The position numbers and the translations under genes were made by a program. Positions 53,085 through 63,600 of a DNA stretch of 64,000 nt are shown piece by piece; position 1 is the first letter of the stretch, and every line of letters starts with the position of its first letter. The stretch comes from JAFDVL01 sp963794955 (GTDB taxonomy: Bacteria > Acidobacteriota > Blastocatellia > RBC074). The stretch lies in contig CAWCGF010000014.1 in assembly GCA_963794955.1 (NCBI GenBank), forward strand, positions 32,663 through 96,662. Direction: 5' to 3'. Below the pieces are notes generated by a model. That model did no database searches and had not been told where the DNA came from. It saw nothing but the letters and a program-made list of their open reading frames with translations.

Positions 53085-53741
53085 TTAGTTTTTTAAAGTT
53101 GAGGCGGGACACCTCGCTTCCAAAGGACAAGTCGGGCATTGTGGATTCCGCGCTTTGCACAAGGCGCGTCCGTGCGCAATCAGCAAATGGGGTAAATCAA
53201 TCCAATCTTGTTGCGGCGTCATCGCAATTAAATCCTGCTCAATTTTTTCGGGCTGTTCATGCGTCGTCAAGCCAAGCCGTTGCGACAACCGCGCAACATG
53301 CGTATCCACCACTACACCCGAGGCAATCCCGAAGGCATTCCCTAAAACAACGTTCGCCGTTTTCCTTGCCACGCCCGGCAAAGCTAACAACTCCGCCATC
53401 GTCTCCGGCACCTGGCCCTGGTACCGCTCCGCAATGATCTGACACGCGCCTTGAATGTTCTTGGCCTTGTTGCGAAAAAAACCTGTCGAGTGAATATCGC
53501 GTTCCAATTCTTCGCGCGCTGCATTCACAAAATCTTCTGCCGTGCGATATTTCCGAAACAACGTAGCGGTCACGATGTTGACGCGTTCATCCGTGCATTG
53601 CGCAGACAGAATCGTGGCAATCAACAATTCCAAAGGGTTCGTGTGATGCAGCGCACAATGCGCATCGGGATATGTTTTTTTCAGGATGCGAATGATTTGT
53701 TTCATCTCTTGTTTTTTATCTTCTGTTTGTGCCTTTGGCAT
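53085..53741 (-). CDS. nth: endonuclease III
   Basis: DNA glycosylase/AP lyase that removes oxidised pyrimidines. 218 residues. The helix-hairpin-helix LPGVARKTANVVLGNAF holds the catalytic Lys, and VVVDTHVARLSQRLGL the catalytic Asp. The 4Fe-4S cluster motif is complete: C-x6-C-x2-C-x5-C from CKARNPQCPTCPLEARC. The N-terminus (LIATILSAQCTDERVN) is conserved. Confidence 0.95.
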   Translation of the reverse strand: MPKAQTEDKKQEMKQIIRILKKTYPDAHCALHHTNPLELLIATILSAQCTDERVNIVTATLFRKYRTAEDFVNAAREELERDIHSTGFFRNKAKNIQGACQIIAERYQGQVPETMAELLALPGVARKTANVVLGNAFGIASGVVVDTHVARLSQRLGLTTHEQPEKIEQDLIAMTPQQDWIDLPHLLIAHGRALCKARNPQCPTCPLEARCPASTLKN

Positions 53742-53894
53742 GCCAGACCTCCCTCAGATTTTCCTTCCGCCCAATATTTCTTCTTTTCCCCTATCCTTTT
53801 TTGTACTGATTGTCTCTAGTTGTTTTCCGTCCCTTGCTTCGGCTTGGTTATCTGCACAATTAGTTGATAGAGTAAGAGACAGAAAGGATTATCT

Positions 53895-55733
53895 GTGGCA
53901 GAAAAGAAAAAGAAAATCAACTACTCGCAAGCCTGGAGCGAGGCGAAAGAGTTAATTTGGCAGTATCGCTATCGGTTATTACTCGGCGCAGTCTTGATGC
54001 TCGTTAGTCGGTTGACAGGACTGATTCTACCGACTTCCTCCAAATGGGTGATTGATGAAGTGATCGTGAAGCAGCGGCATGAGCTACTGCTTCCCTTAGC
54101 CATCGTGGGCGGGACAGCGACGCTGGTGCAGGCCGTCTCTTCATTTGCCCTCTCGCAAGTGCTGGGGGTGGCCGCGCAGCGTGCGATCACCGAAATGCGC
54201 AAGCAAGTCATGGAACACGTAATGCGGTTGCCCATCCGCTACTTCGATTCGATGCAAACCGGCAAGCTGATTGCCCGCGTGATGAACGATGCGGAAGGCG
54301 TACGTAATCTGGTGGGAACCGGCGTCGTGCAATTGGTCGGTGGCATCGTCACCGCGATTCTTGCGTTAGGCGTATTGTTTTATCTGAACTGGCATCTGAC
54401 ATTGATAACGATTCTTGTGCTGGCAACCTTTGGTGGAGGGATGGCGTTTGCCTTTCAGCGCCTACGCCCTTTGTTCCGCGAACGCGGCGAGATTTATTCC
54501 GAAATCACAGGTCGGCTCGCCGAATCCATCGGTGGCATCCGCACCGTCAAAGCCTACACCGCAGAAAAGCGCGAAGAAATCGTTTTCTCCAAAGGCGCAC
54601 ATCGCCTCTTGCGCAATGTAGCAAAATCCATGACCGGCGTGTCAGCCACGATGGCGGCCTCAACTGTAATTGTCGGGGTAATTGGCGTGCTGATGATATT
54701 GATTGGCGGCGGCTCCGTGTTGCGGGGCGAGATGACACTCGGCGAATTATTCATGTATGTGTTTTTCACCGGGCTGGTAGCCATGCCATTGATCGAAATT
54801 GCTTCCATTGGCACACAGATTACGGAAGCCTTTGCCGGTCTGGATCGCATCAGTGAAATTCGACGAATGGCAACCGAAGACCACGGCGACGAAGCCCGCG
54901 CTGACCTGCCCGACATTAAAGGCGAGGTTGTATTTGAGCAGGTGGATTTTGCCTACGAAGAAAATGCTCCTGTCCTCAAGCAGGTTTCGTTTCGCGCGCC
55001 TGCCGGTACGACGACAGCATTGGTAGGCTCCAGTGGTTCCGGTAAAAGTACCCTGATTGGTTTGGTGATGAATTTCAATCGCCCGCAAAATGGACGCGTG
55101 TTGGTAGATGGAAAGGATCTGACGAACATCAAACTTAAAGACTATCGCCAACATCTCGGCGTCGTGATGCAGGATAACTTTCTGTTTGATGGCACGATTG
55201 CCGACAACATCAAATTCGCTCACCCGCATGCCACCCGTGAGCAAATTGTAGCGGTCAGTCGCATCGCACATTGCGAAGAATTTATTGAAGGATTCGAGAA
55301 GAAATACGAGACGGTCATTGGCGAACGAGGCATCAAGCTTTCAGGCGGACAACGCCAACGGCTCGCTATCGCCCGTGCTATCCTCGCCAATCCGAAAATC
55401 CTAATTCTCGACGAAGCGACCTCCAGCCTCGACAGCGAGAGCGAAGCCTTAATTCAGGATGGTTTGCGTGCGCTACGCAAAGGACGCACAACCTTCGTGA
55501 TCGCGCATCGTCTTTCCACCATTCGCAGCGCTGATCAAATCCTCGTGCTCGAAGGCGGTGAGATTGTCGAGCGCGGCACACATGAAAAATTGCTGGAACT
55601 GAACGGTCGCTACCGTCAACTCTACGACAAGCAGTACAAATTTGAGCGTGACCGCTTCATCAATCCAGGTGAAGACTTCACGCCAGAACCAGAAAAATTC
55701 GCCTTACCCAAACCATCGCAAGCCGCGATATAG
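53895..55733 (+). CDS. ABC transporter, fused permease/ATPase (MsbA-like exporter)
   Basis: 612 residues: a six-helix exporter domain (about 20-330) and a nucleotide-binding domain. Walker A is GSSGSGKSTLI, the signature LSGGQRQRLAIARA, Walker B ILILDEATSSLDSES, and the H-loop VIAHRLST. Likely a homodimer exporting lipid, glycan or drug; the substrate is not predictable. GTG start at 53895 with AAGGAT upstream. Confidence 0.9.
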   Translation: MAEKKKKINYSQAWSEAKELIWQYRYRLLLGAVLMLVSRLTGLILPTSSKWVIDEVIVKQRHELLLPLAIVGGTATLVQAVSSFALSQVLGVAAQRAITEMRKQVMEHVMRLPIRYFDSMQTGKLIARVMNDAEGVRNLVGTGVVQLVGGIVTAILALGVLFYLNWHLTLITILVLATFGGGMAFAFQRLRPLFRERGEIYSEITGRLAESIGGIRTVKAYTAEKREEIVFSKGAHRLLRNVAKSMTGVSATMAASTVIVGVIGVLMILIGGGSVLRGEMTLGELFMYVFFTGLVAMPLIEIASIGTQITEAFAGLDRISEIRRMATEDHGDEARADLPDIKGEVVFEQVDFAYEENAPVLKQVSFRAPAGTTTALVGSSGSGKSTLIGLVMNFNRPQNGRVLVDGKDLTNIKLKDYRQHLGVVMQDNFLFDGTIADNIKFAHPHATREQIVAVSRIAHCEEFIEGFEKKYETVIGERGIKLSGGQRQRLAIARAILANPKILILDEATSSLDSESEALIQDGLRALRKGRTTFVIAHRLSTIRSADQILVLEGGEIVERGTHEKLLELNGRYRQLYDKQYKFERDRFINPGEDFTPEPEKFALPKPSQAAI

Positions 55734-55740
55734 AACCGAA

Positions 55741-55804
55741 AGCCATTAGCTCTTAGCTGTTAGCTAGGGTGCCTGTTCTGGCTAACAGCTAAAAGCTAAT
55801 GGCT
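55741..55804. repeat. 24-bp inverted repeat, TTAGCTN heptamer
   Basis: Arms 55741-55764 and 55781-55804 pair with one mismatch. The left arm iterates TTAGCTC, TTAGCTG, TTAGCTA with a 7-base period. It lies between the ABC exporter stop and the DUF6526 gene. Confidence 0.85.
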
Positions 55805-55830
55805 AATGTCTTTCCCCACAGGAGACCCCA

Positions 55831-56268
55831 ATGCCCGACACGCCCCAAACCTATCAGAATCACGTTCGTAATCATCCGCCTTTTCATTACGTGCTCACGC
55901 CGCTCGTGCTCATCAATTTAATTTGGTCTATTGTCAATCTTGTCCGTTTTCCTGAAGCGAGCACGATCCAGGGCTTACTGATCGCCTTCCTGCTCGTGCT
56001 GATTGGCGTGCTCGCACGCACCAACGCACTCAAAGCACAGGATCGTGTGATTCGGTTGGAGGAGCAATTACGCTATCAACGTGTGCTTTCACCCGCGATG
56101 GCACAACGCGCCGCCGCGCTAACCCCAGGTCAAATCATCGCGTTGCGCTTTGCTTCAGATGACGAATTGGAAGGATTGATACAGCAAACACTGGACAACA
56201 AGTTTGCGAATACGAAGGAGATCAAACAGGCCATTAAGCATTGGCGCGGAGATTATTTGCGCGTATAA
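55831..56268 (+). CDS. DUF6526 family membrane protein
   Basis: 145 residues. Two hydrophobic helices near 24-41 (PLVLINLIWSIVNLV) and 48-66 (LLIAFLLVLIGVLA), then a soluble helical tail with RVIRLEEQLRYQRVLSP. The N-terminus QTYQNHVRNHPPFHY is family-typical. Role unknown. It follows the ABC exporter after a heptamer inverted repeat and ends in a strong terminator. Confidence 0.75.
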   Translation: MPDTPQTYQNHVRNHPPFHYVLTPLVLINLIWSIVNLVRFPEASTIQGLLIAFLLVLIGVLARTNALKAQDRVIRLEEQLRYQRVLSPAMAQRAAALTPGQIIALRFASDDELEGLIQQTLDNKFANTKEIKQAIKHWRGDYLRV

Positions 56269-56273
56269 AAAAA

Positions 56274-56300
56274 GGAGCAGCCTTCTGGCTGCTCCCTCTT
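56274..56300 (+). terminator. bidirectional-looking intrinsic terminator
   Basis: Perfect 9-bp stem GGAGCAGCC/GGCTGCTCC (56274-56282 and 56287-56295) with loop TTCT, a downstream TCTTTT and an upstream A7 run, so it can stop transcription of DUF6526 and of the leftward gene ending at 56316. Confidence 0.88.
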
Positions 56301-56315
56301 TTCGCGCGGGGGCAC

Positions 56316-57302
56316 TTAGCAAGCCGGGGTGAAGACAGGAATCGTCATTGTCTTTGAGACCGTCGAGAGTTTGTGTAAGGAACGAATGCCACTCCATTTA
56401 TTGCCAAGTGTTTTCGGCGTCATGATCAAGCCTACGCCGCCACCGGTGAAGAACTTCATGGTTCCGACCTGGCCCGCAGGAATCAGGTAGGCCATTCCGA
56501 GCGGTACGCGCGGCACACTTGCGGAGATCACTGCCATTGCCTGGCAACCATCATTCAGGATTTTGCTGAAGCTGCCGAACGGCTTTTCGTTGCCATTATA
56601 AAGTTGACCAATGCCGACCTGACCTGCGCCTTTCGGGCTGCCTTCGGTAATGTCTCCGGTCATCCCGACCGTCACCAGCTTTTGGCCATACGAATCATTC
56701 GTGCTTTGCAGCTCGACAGCGAATTGGGAAGGCAGTAAATCGTAGCCACCCACGGCTGGAGCGGTCATATCACCACCATTGAAATTCAAAGTCGCGGTTC
56801 CGAATCCGCCTGATGTCGCGGGATTGATCGTGGCTGGATCACCCTTCGACCAGAACGCTTCCGCGCCATAGTTCCCGACATACTCGCCGTCGGAAACCAG
56901 CGCATTGCCAATCAATGAATTGGCCGTGATCGGATAGCCCGTCAGTCCATCCACCGCGACGGCAAAAACCCAACCTGTTACTTCAGGATCAAGATCAGAT
57001 GCCTTGAAAGCGATGCTCGCATTCGGCGTTAAGCAAACAAACTGATCGGCCTGATTACAACTGCTGCCATCCAGCATGAACATGTGAACGGTGACTGAGG
57101 TCGGCCCGACATTGCTGATAGAAACGCGCGTGTCTCTTCTATCCTGTGCTTTTGAGGTGTAAAACGGATACACCAATAATGAACCGGCCTTTTGGTCGCT
57201 GACACGCACATCTAAAATGGTTTGAGCAAAGGAGGCGGTCGCGCAAGCAGCCAGGATCATGAGAGAAAGAAAAATATGTGTAATTTTGTGAGAGATAGTC
57301 AT
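56316..57302 (-). CDS. secreted protein of unknown function
   Basis: 328 residues with a signal peptide (1-25; ATASFAQ). The start is the ATG at 57302 behind AAGGAG; the longer frame to 57467 lacks a ribosome binding site. A beta-rich body (LDVRVSDQKAGSLLVYPFYTS, later TRVSISNVGPTSVTVHMFMLD) suggests one or two Ig-like domains. Cys at CNQADQFVC may form a disulphide. It ends in a lone Cys after FTPA. Found as a lone gene with terminators on its 3' side. No function can be assigned. Confidence 0.65.
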   Translation of the reverse strand: MTISHKITHIFLSLMILAACATASFAQTILDVRVSDQKAGSLLVYPFYTSKAQDRRDTRVSISNVGPTSVTVHMFMLDGSSCNQADQFVCLTPNASIAFKASDLDPEVTGWVFAVAVDGLTGYPITANSLIGNALVSDGEYVGNYGAEAFWSKGDPATINPATSGGFGTATLNFNGGDMTAPAVGGYDLLPSQFAVELQSTNDSYGQKLVTVGMTGDITEGSPKGAGQVGIGQLYNGNEKPFGSFSKILNDGCQAMAVISASVPRVPLGMAYLIPAGQVGTMKFFTGGGVGLIMTPKTLGNKWSGIRSLHKLSTVSKTMTIPVFTPAC

Positions 57303-57507
57303 TTGTGGTACTCCTTGAAAAGTTCGAATCGTTTCTCGTTGGTAACTCTGTTTTTCTAAGGGGCTGCTACTCGAATAGAAGGAATACCTGCTCGCTTCCA
57401 GTTTTTTGCAAAAAAAGTGAAGCGAAGCCCTGATTTTGTTGGGGATCGGCGCAGAAAGGTCTATCATTTGTCACGATCTATAAACTCTTAATGACATCTT
57501 TATTCCT

Positions 57508-58527
57508 ATGAAACAACTAAGAATCTTCTCGCTTTGGTTGTTACTTTTGCTCTCTCCCAGCTATGCCCAATGGGAACTGCAAACCATAAACACAGATGCC
57601 AGCTTACGCGGACTCTGTGCCGTCAGCGCACAAATCGCCTGGGTCAGCGGGACGAAAGGCACGTTTGGCCGCACCATTGACGGCGGCAAAACCTGGGAAG
57701 TCGGAACCGTGCCTGACGCGAGCGGACTCGACTTTCGGGATGTCGAAGCGTTCAGTGAAAACACAGCGTATTTGCTCAGCATTGGCAAAGGCGAATCGTC
57801 GCGGATTTACAAAACAATTGACGGCGGCAAATCGTGGAAATTGCAATTTAAGAATGCTGACCCAGAGGCGTTCTATGATGCATTTGCGTTTTGGGGAGAG
57901 AAGAACGGCATTGCGATGAGCGATCCTGTCAAAGGGCAATTTCAGCTCATCACAACGGAAGATGGCGGGAACACCTGGAAGCCTGTCTGGATGCCAACGA
58001 TGCCCCCGGCGCTGCCCAATGAAGGTGGCTTTGCTGCCAGTGGGACGTGCCTGTTCACATTCGGCTTCACCAATGTTTGGTTGGTAACAGGTGGCGCAAA
58101 ATCAGCACGCGTGTTTAGCTCATCCAATCGCGGGCGCACCTGGACGGTTAGTGAAACCCCAATGCTGGCGGGCGAGGCCTCCGCCGGAATCTTTTCCATC
58201 GCCTTCCGCGACCTCAACCACGGCATCATCGTCGGCGGAGACTATCGCAAACCCAACGACTCCGGCATCACTGCCGCATTGACGATGGACGGCGGCAAGA
58301 CGTGGAAGGGGATTGAAAATAAACTCCCGTTTCGTTCCGGTGTAGTTTGGGTGAGCGGCAAATGGATTGCGGTAGGCACATCCGGCTCGCACGTCTCCGC
58401 TGATAATGGCGCAAGTTGGCAACAACTTGATAACGCGGATTACAACAGCGTCAGCTTTACCAAATCAGGTGATGGCTGGGCGGCGGGGCCAAAAGGCCGC
58501 ATCGCAAAATTTGTGAACGCTAAATGA
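57508..58527 (+). CDS. YCF48-like BNR-repeat beta-propeller protein, secreted
   Basis: 339 residues with signal peptide 1-21 (SPSYAQ). Repeats of the sialidase/BNR type recur about six times: DGGKTWEV, DGGKSWKL, DGGNTWKP, NRGRTWTV, DGGKTWKG, DNGASWQQ. The family includes YCF48, a photosystem II assembly factor, but non-photosynthetic members are widespread and their role is unknown. No catalytic residues of sialidases are evident. It precedes the hydrolase gene by about 80 bases. Confidence 0.82.
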   Translation: MKQLRIFSLWLLLLLSPSYAQWELQTINTDASLRGLCAVSAQIAWVSGTKGTFGRTIDGGKTWEVGTVPDASGLDFRDVEAFSENTAYLLSIGKGESSRIYKTIDGGKSWKLQFKNADPEAFYDAFAFWGEKNGIAMSDPVKGQFQLITTEDGGNTWKPVWMPTMPPALPNEGGFAASGTCLFTFGFTNVWLVTGGAKSARVFSSSNRGRTWTVSETPMLAGEASAGIFSIAFRDLNHGIIVGGDYRKPNDSGITAALTMDGGKTWKGIENKLPFRSGVVWVSGKWIAVGTSGSHVSADNGASWQQLDNADYNSVSFTKSGDGWAAGPKGRIAKFVNAK

Positions 58528-58610
58528 CACATCGTAGCGAATTCATTCGCTTGCCTTGTCTGACCAAGCAAATAACTTTGCTACTACGTGCCAGTAGGAA
58601 ATTAAAAATC

Positions 58611-60599
58611 ATGCTCCAACGATTCAGCACCTTATTCTCGCTCCTCCTTCTCGTCACGTTCGCCGCCGCGCAAACCAATCTAGCAACGAACAAGCCGATC
58701 CCGCCACCCGGCATCGAAATTCCTGCCGCCGAGCGCGCCGAACTCGAAGCCGGTGTAACGGAACTAGGCAAAGAAATTGAAGCGTTGCGGACGGAGCTAA
58801 AGGACAAGCCAAAGCTGTTAGAGCTATTGCCTGACGTACAGATATTCTTCAATGCGGTGCATTACGCGCTGAAGTACAACGAGATTTTGCAGGCGCGCGA
58901 AATCCCCTTCGCCAAAGCACAACTGAAACTCGGCCTTGAGCGGGCCAAAGAATTGCGTTCGGGTAAACCTTTGTGGACGACGCAAACCGGCTTGGTAGTG
59001 CGTGGATATATCTCCAATATTGACGACTCCGTGCAGCCTTACGGTTTAATTGTGCCCGTCTCATATCAGGCGCATCTGCCCTTCCAATATCGCCTCGACA
59101 TTTGGTATCACGGGCGCAGTGATACGTTGACCGAGGTAAACTTTCTCAACGACCGGCTCAGGAATCCGGGGCAATTCACGCCAGCCAATGCCTTCGTCCT
59201 GCATCCGTATGGACGTTTTTGCAATGCTAATAAATTTGCCGGTGAGCGTGACACATTCGAGGCCCTGGCGCACATCCGCAAGCATTATCCGATTGATGAG
59301 AATCGCATTTCCGTGCGCGGCTTTTCGATGGGTGGCGCTGCGACCTGGCATATCGCAACGCATCACGCAAGCTTGTGGGCCGCCGCCGCGCCGGGCGCTG
59401 GCTTTGCCGAAACGCCAGAGTATTTGAAGTTGGCCGTGAATGAAACGCCCTGGTACGAACAAAAGTTATGGCACCTGTACAACGCGACCGATTACGCCGC
59501 GAATTTATTCAATTTGCCGACCGTGGCCTACAGCGGGGAAATTGATAAGCAAAAACAGGCAGCGGATGTAATGGCACGCGAATTGAAAAGAGAAAACATC
59601 GAACTCACACACATCATCGGCCCCCAAACAGAACACAAATATCACCCCGACTCGATTCCCGAAATCAATCGCCGCTTCGATTCCATCGTAGCCAAAGGCC
59701 GCAACCCGCTGCCGCTGCACGTCAAATTTACGACGTATACGCTACGCTACAACCGCGCCTTTTGGGTAACGCTTGATAGCCTGGAACAACATTGGGAACG
59801 TGCGACCGTGGAGGCTGAAATCAAAGACGCGTCAACGGTGCAAGTCAAAACCACCAACATCGCCACGCTCACGTTATCCATCCCCGCAGGGTTGAGTCCG
59901 TTTGCCGTCGGGCGCGCAACAGCGGTGCTCATTGATGAGCAAAAACTGGTGACCCCTGCCCCGCAATCAGATCGTTCGTGGCACGTGCGCTTACAAAAGC
60001 ATGGCAAGACCTGGGCGGTAGCAACTGACACCGCGACGACTTTGCAAAAGCGACACGGGTTACAAGGCCCGATTGACGATGCGTTTTTGGATCGCTTTGT
60101 GATGGTACGGCCTACAGGTAAAGCCGCGCATGAAGCGGTCGGCAATTGGGTAAAAAATGAAATGGCGTACGCAATCAAACTCTGGCGTTCGCAATTTCGC
60201 GGCGAAGCGCAGGTCAAAGACGATTCCGCCCTCACGCCAGCAGACATCGTCAACAGCAATCTGATTCTGTGGGGCGATCCGTCCAGCAATAAAATCCTGG
60301 CGCAAATCGCTGACAAACTACCCATCAAATGGAACGCGAACAGCATTCAAGTTGGCACGCAAATTTACTTATCAAACCAACATATTCCCATTCTGATTTT
60401 TCCGAATCCGCTGAATCCGAAGCGGTATGTTGTGCTCAATTCCGGCTTCACCTTCCGCGAGGACAATGCAAGTAATGCGCGCCAAACGCCGAAGCTGCCC
60501 GATTGGGCTGTCGTAGACATTTCGGTTCCACCTTCTTCACTCCGCGTTGGTCGCATCGTACACGCAGGCTTTTTCGGTGAGCGGTGGGAGTTGAAATAA
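58611..60599 (+). CDS. alpha/beta-hydrolase, prolyl-oligopeptidase/esterase type, secreted
   Basis: 662 residues with signal peptide (1-19; VTFAAAQ). The hydrolase core has GFSMGGAATWHIATHH (nucleophile Ser in G-x-S-x-G, near residue 240), the RISVRGF-type strand before it, and later IIGPQTEHKYHPDS, probably the catalytic His. An extra C-terminal beta region follows (about 370-550). ATG 58611 is chosen since it gives the signal peptide; 58524 does not. Likely an esterase or peptidase acting outside the cytoplasm. A terminator hairpin overlaps its stop. Confidence 0.8.
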   Translation: MLQRFSTLFSLLLLVTFAAAQTNLATNKPIPPPGIEIPAAERAELEAGVTELGKEIEALRTELKDKPKLLELLPDVQIFFNAVHYALKYNEILQAREIPFAKAQLKLGLERAKELRSGKPLWTTQTGLVVRGYISNIDDSVQPYGLIVPVSYQAHLPFQYRLDIWYHGRSDTLTEVNFLNDRLRNPGQFTPANAFVLHPYGRFCNANKFAGERDTFEALAHIRKHYPIDENRISVRGFSMGGAATWHIATHHASLWAAAAPGAGFAETPEYLKLAVNETPWYEQKLWHLYNATDYAANLFNLPTVAYSGEIDKQKQAADVMARELKRENIELTHIIGPQTEHKYHPDSIPEINRRFDSIVAKGRNPLPLHVKFTTYTLRYNRAFWVTLDSLEQHWERATVEAEIKDASTVQVKTTNIATLTLSIPAGLSPFAVGRATAVLIDEQKLVTPAPQSDRSWHVRLQKHGKTWAVATDTATTLQKRHGLQGPIDDAFLDRFVMVRPTGKAAHEAVGNWVKNEMAYAIKLWRSQFRGEAQVKDDSALTPADIVNSNLILWGDPSSNKILAQIADKLPIKWNANSIQVGTQIYLSNQHIPILIFPNPLNPKRYVVLNSGFTFREDNASNARQTPKLPDWAVVDISVPPSSLRVGRIVHAGFFGERWELK

Positions 60600-60629
60600 A
60601 GCGGGGAATCATTGTCAGCCCCGCTTTAT
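60596..60629. terminator. bidirectional terminator between convergent genes
   Basis: ATAAAGCGGGG (60596-60606) pairs perfectly with CCCCGCTTTAT (60619-60629), 11 bp with a 12-base loop. A/T ends on both sides serve both convergent genes. Confidence 0.8.
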
Positions 60630-60630
60630 C

Positions 60631-63600
60631 TCATTGCTTCGTAATCACTTCATCAAGATTCAAAAGCAAACTTGCGGTCGTTGCATACGCCGCCAACTCT
60701 GCCGCGCTCAGCCTGGCAACATTCCGCTTTTCACCTAGCATCAATAGCTTCTCCGCCTCTTGCGGATAGCGGCGAAAATAATTCAATTGTGCATTCAGAT
60801 TAGCGAGTAAGGTCTGCTGCTCGCGCTGCTCCGGCCAGCGCGCAGTCAAAGCGCGAAACGCCCAGGCGAGGCGCACTTCAGGCTTGCTCCCGCCGCTCGT
60901 CAACATTCGCTCGGCCAGCAAGCGCGCGGCTTCCACGTACGTCACATCGTTCATCAGATTGAGCGCCTGCAACGGCGAGTTGGTACGCGTTTCGCGCACA
61001 TTGCAGAACTCACGCGCGGTGGCATCAAACACATTCATGCTGGGATTCAGAATTGTGCGCTTCCAGAATGTGTACAGGCTGCGTCGCCATAGCCCTTCAC
61101 CCTTGTCCTGCGGATAATTCGTCATATTCGAGAAAGTCATGTCCTTCCATAATCCCGTCGGTTGATACGGCTTCACCGAAGGGCCGCCGCGTTTTTCGAC
61201 TAACAGGCCGGAGACAAATAACGCCTGATCACGGATCATTTCAGCAGGCAACCGAAACCGTGGTGCGTGCGCGAGCAAGCGATTATCAGGATCGCGCTGC
61301 AAAAGCTGGGGCGTGACCTTGGCGGATTGCTGATAGGTCGCGCTCAGCACGATGGTTTTGAGCAAGGCTTTCACATCCCATTGCGGATTGTGGATTGCGG
61401 GTTGCGGATTCTCCCTTTCTCTCCTTCTCCCTTTCTCCTCTTCTCCCCCTCTCAACTCACAAGCCAGCCAATCCAGTAATTCAGGATGCGACGGCAATTC
61501 GCCTTGTGCGCCGAAATCTTCTGCGGTTTTGACAAGGCCGATGCCGAAGATCATTTGCCAGAAACGATTGACGGTCACGCGCGCCGTCAACGGATTTTCC
61601 GCGCTTACCAGCCAACGCGCCAAACTTAGGCGATTATTGGCTTCGCCTTTCGCCAACGGAGCGTCGGCTAAAGCGGACGGCAAGGCACGCGCAACTCTTT
61701 CGGTCGGCAAATCATACGCCCCACGCCGCAATAGATACGCCGGACGCGGCTCCGGCATTTCCTGCATCACCATCAGCGTGGAGAATTCGGCTTCGAGCTT
61801 CGGCTTTTGCAATTTCAATGTGCGAAGTTTTTGCCAGGTGGCTTGTACGACAGCGGGTGCTGCCGCTTCTAACCAGGCCTTGATGATCTTCAGTTGCTGC
61901 GCGCGGGTGCGTTGCGCGGGCGCAAGGGCGGCAATCATTTCAAGCGAATCAGGGCAAGCCAGCACGGCGACGTCGTTAGCATCGGGCAGCGACTTGTACA
62001 CGCGTACTTCGTCAATCATTCCTTTGAAGCGAAACTCCGGCCCGCCACCGCCACCGATGCGCAAGTTGGCATTGGCATCGCCAAACGTCCTGAACAAGCG
62101 TGGATTATTGATCTTCAGCTTTTGCTTTTGCCCGTCGAGGAAGAGTTGCACTTTCTCATAAGGCTCGGTTGCATCAAACATAGCGACGACGTGATGCCAT
62201 TGCTTGAGCGTGACGGGCGCAGCGGTTTCGACGCGAAACGAATCGTCGGCCCACACGCTGACTAAGTTGAAATGTACTTTGCCATTATTGAAAAATAGCC
62301 CGTAGCCGCGCCCTTTCGGCAGGTGATTATCCTTCTCGCCCGCGCTGTCTTGCATATGCGTAACAATCGCGCCGCTCTGCTCAGCTTCGGGATAAAACCA
62401 GACGGAGATGGTGAACTGATCTTTGTAATCCCGCATCCGGTCGCGGAAGTTGAAATCGGCAAGCTTGCCCGCATCGAAGAAAAGCTGCCCATCGAACGCG
62501 CTGCCTTGTCCAGTTGGCGCGGCCACGGCCTTTGGCTTGCCATTCTTGAATCCAATGTCATCTTTTTTCTCGCTCGGCTTGACCTCAATCTCCTGCTCAG
62601 GATGCGCCATATCAAGCTTGGCTACGGTGTCCTTGATAACAAGCGATGCATTCTCATCAAGCGCGTGTTGCATCACTAAATTGTCGCTCGGAAACCACTG
62701 CGAGTGGCCCGCTGGAGCGAAGGATTTTTCCCAACGACGCACGGCTTCAGCATTGTTTTTGATCAGTAAGTCGAGCCGCTTTTCCGCCTGGGCAATTTCT
62801 TCGTTGAGATGTTTCAGGCGCTGTTGCTGTGCGGCAGTCGGCGCGGCAATCCACGGGGCAGAGTTGCCGTAATTACTCGCGCGCCCATCTTCAGGAATGC
62901 TATTGAAGTAGGCGTAGAGTTGGTAATACTCCTGCTGTGTGATCGGATCGAATTTATGATTGTGGCAACGCGCACAGCCCATCGTCAGGCCGAGAAACAC
63001 GGTGGAGGTCGTGTCTACACGATCCACGACATATTCAACTGCATACTCTTCCGGGATCAAACCATCTTCTGAATTAATACGATGGTTGCGATTGAATGCC
63101 GTGGCAATTCTTTGCTCAAAGGTGGCGTTTGGAAGCAAGTCTCCGGCCAATTGCTCAATCGTGAATTGATCGAACGGCTTGTTTTTATTGAAGGCATCAA
63201 TCACCCAATCACGCCAGCGCCACATCGAACGCTCGCCATCAATCTGGTAGCCATTCGTATCAGCATAACGCGCGGCATCCAACCATTTGAATGCCATCCG
63301 CTCGCCATAGCGCGGCGAGGCTAACAGACGATCAACCACCTTTTCATACGCCTGCGGCGACTGATCGTTCAAAAAGTCATCCAACTCTTTCAGCGTCGGC
63401 GGCAAACCCGTCAAATCGAAGGACAACCGCCGTAACAACGTCGCACGCTCCGCTTCCGGCGCAGGTTGCAAGCCTGCCTGTTCCAGCCGCGCCAGCACAA
63501 AATAATCAATCGGATTTTTCGGCCAGGCTTTGTTTTTGACTGCAGGCAACGCCGGGCGAGCAGGTTTGATGAACGCCCAGTGCGATTGCCAGGCTGCGCC

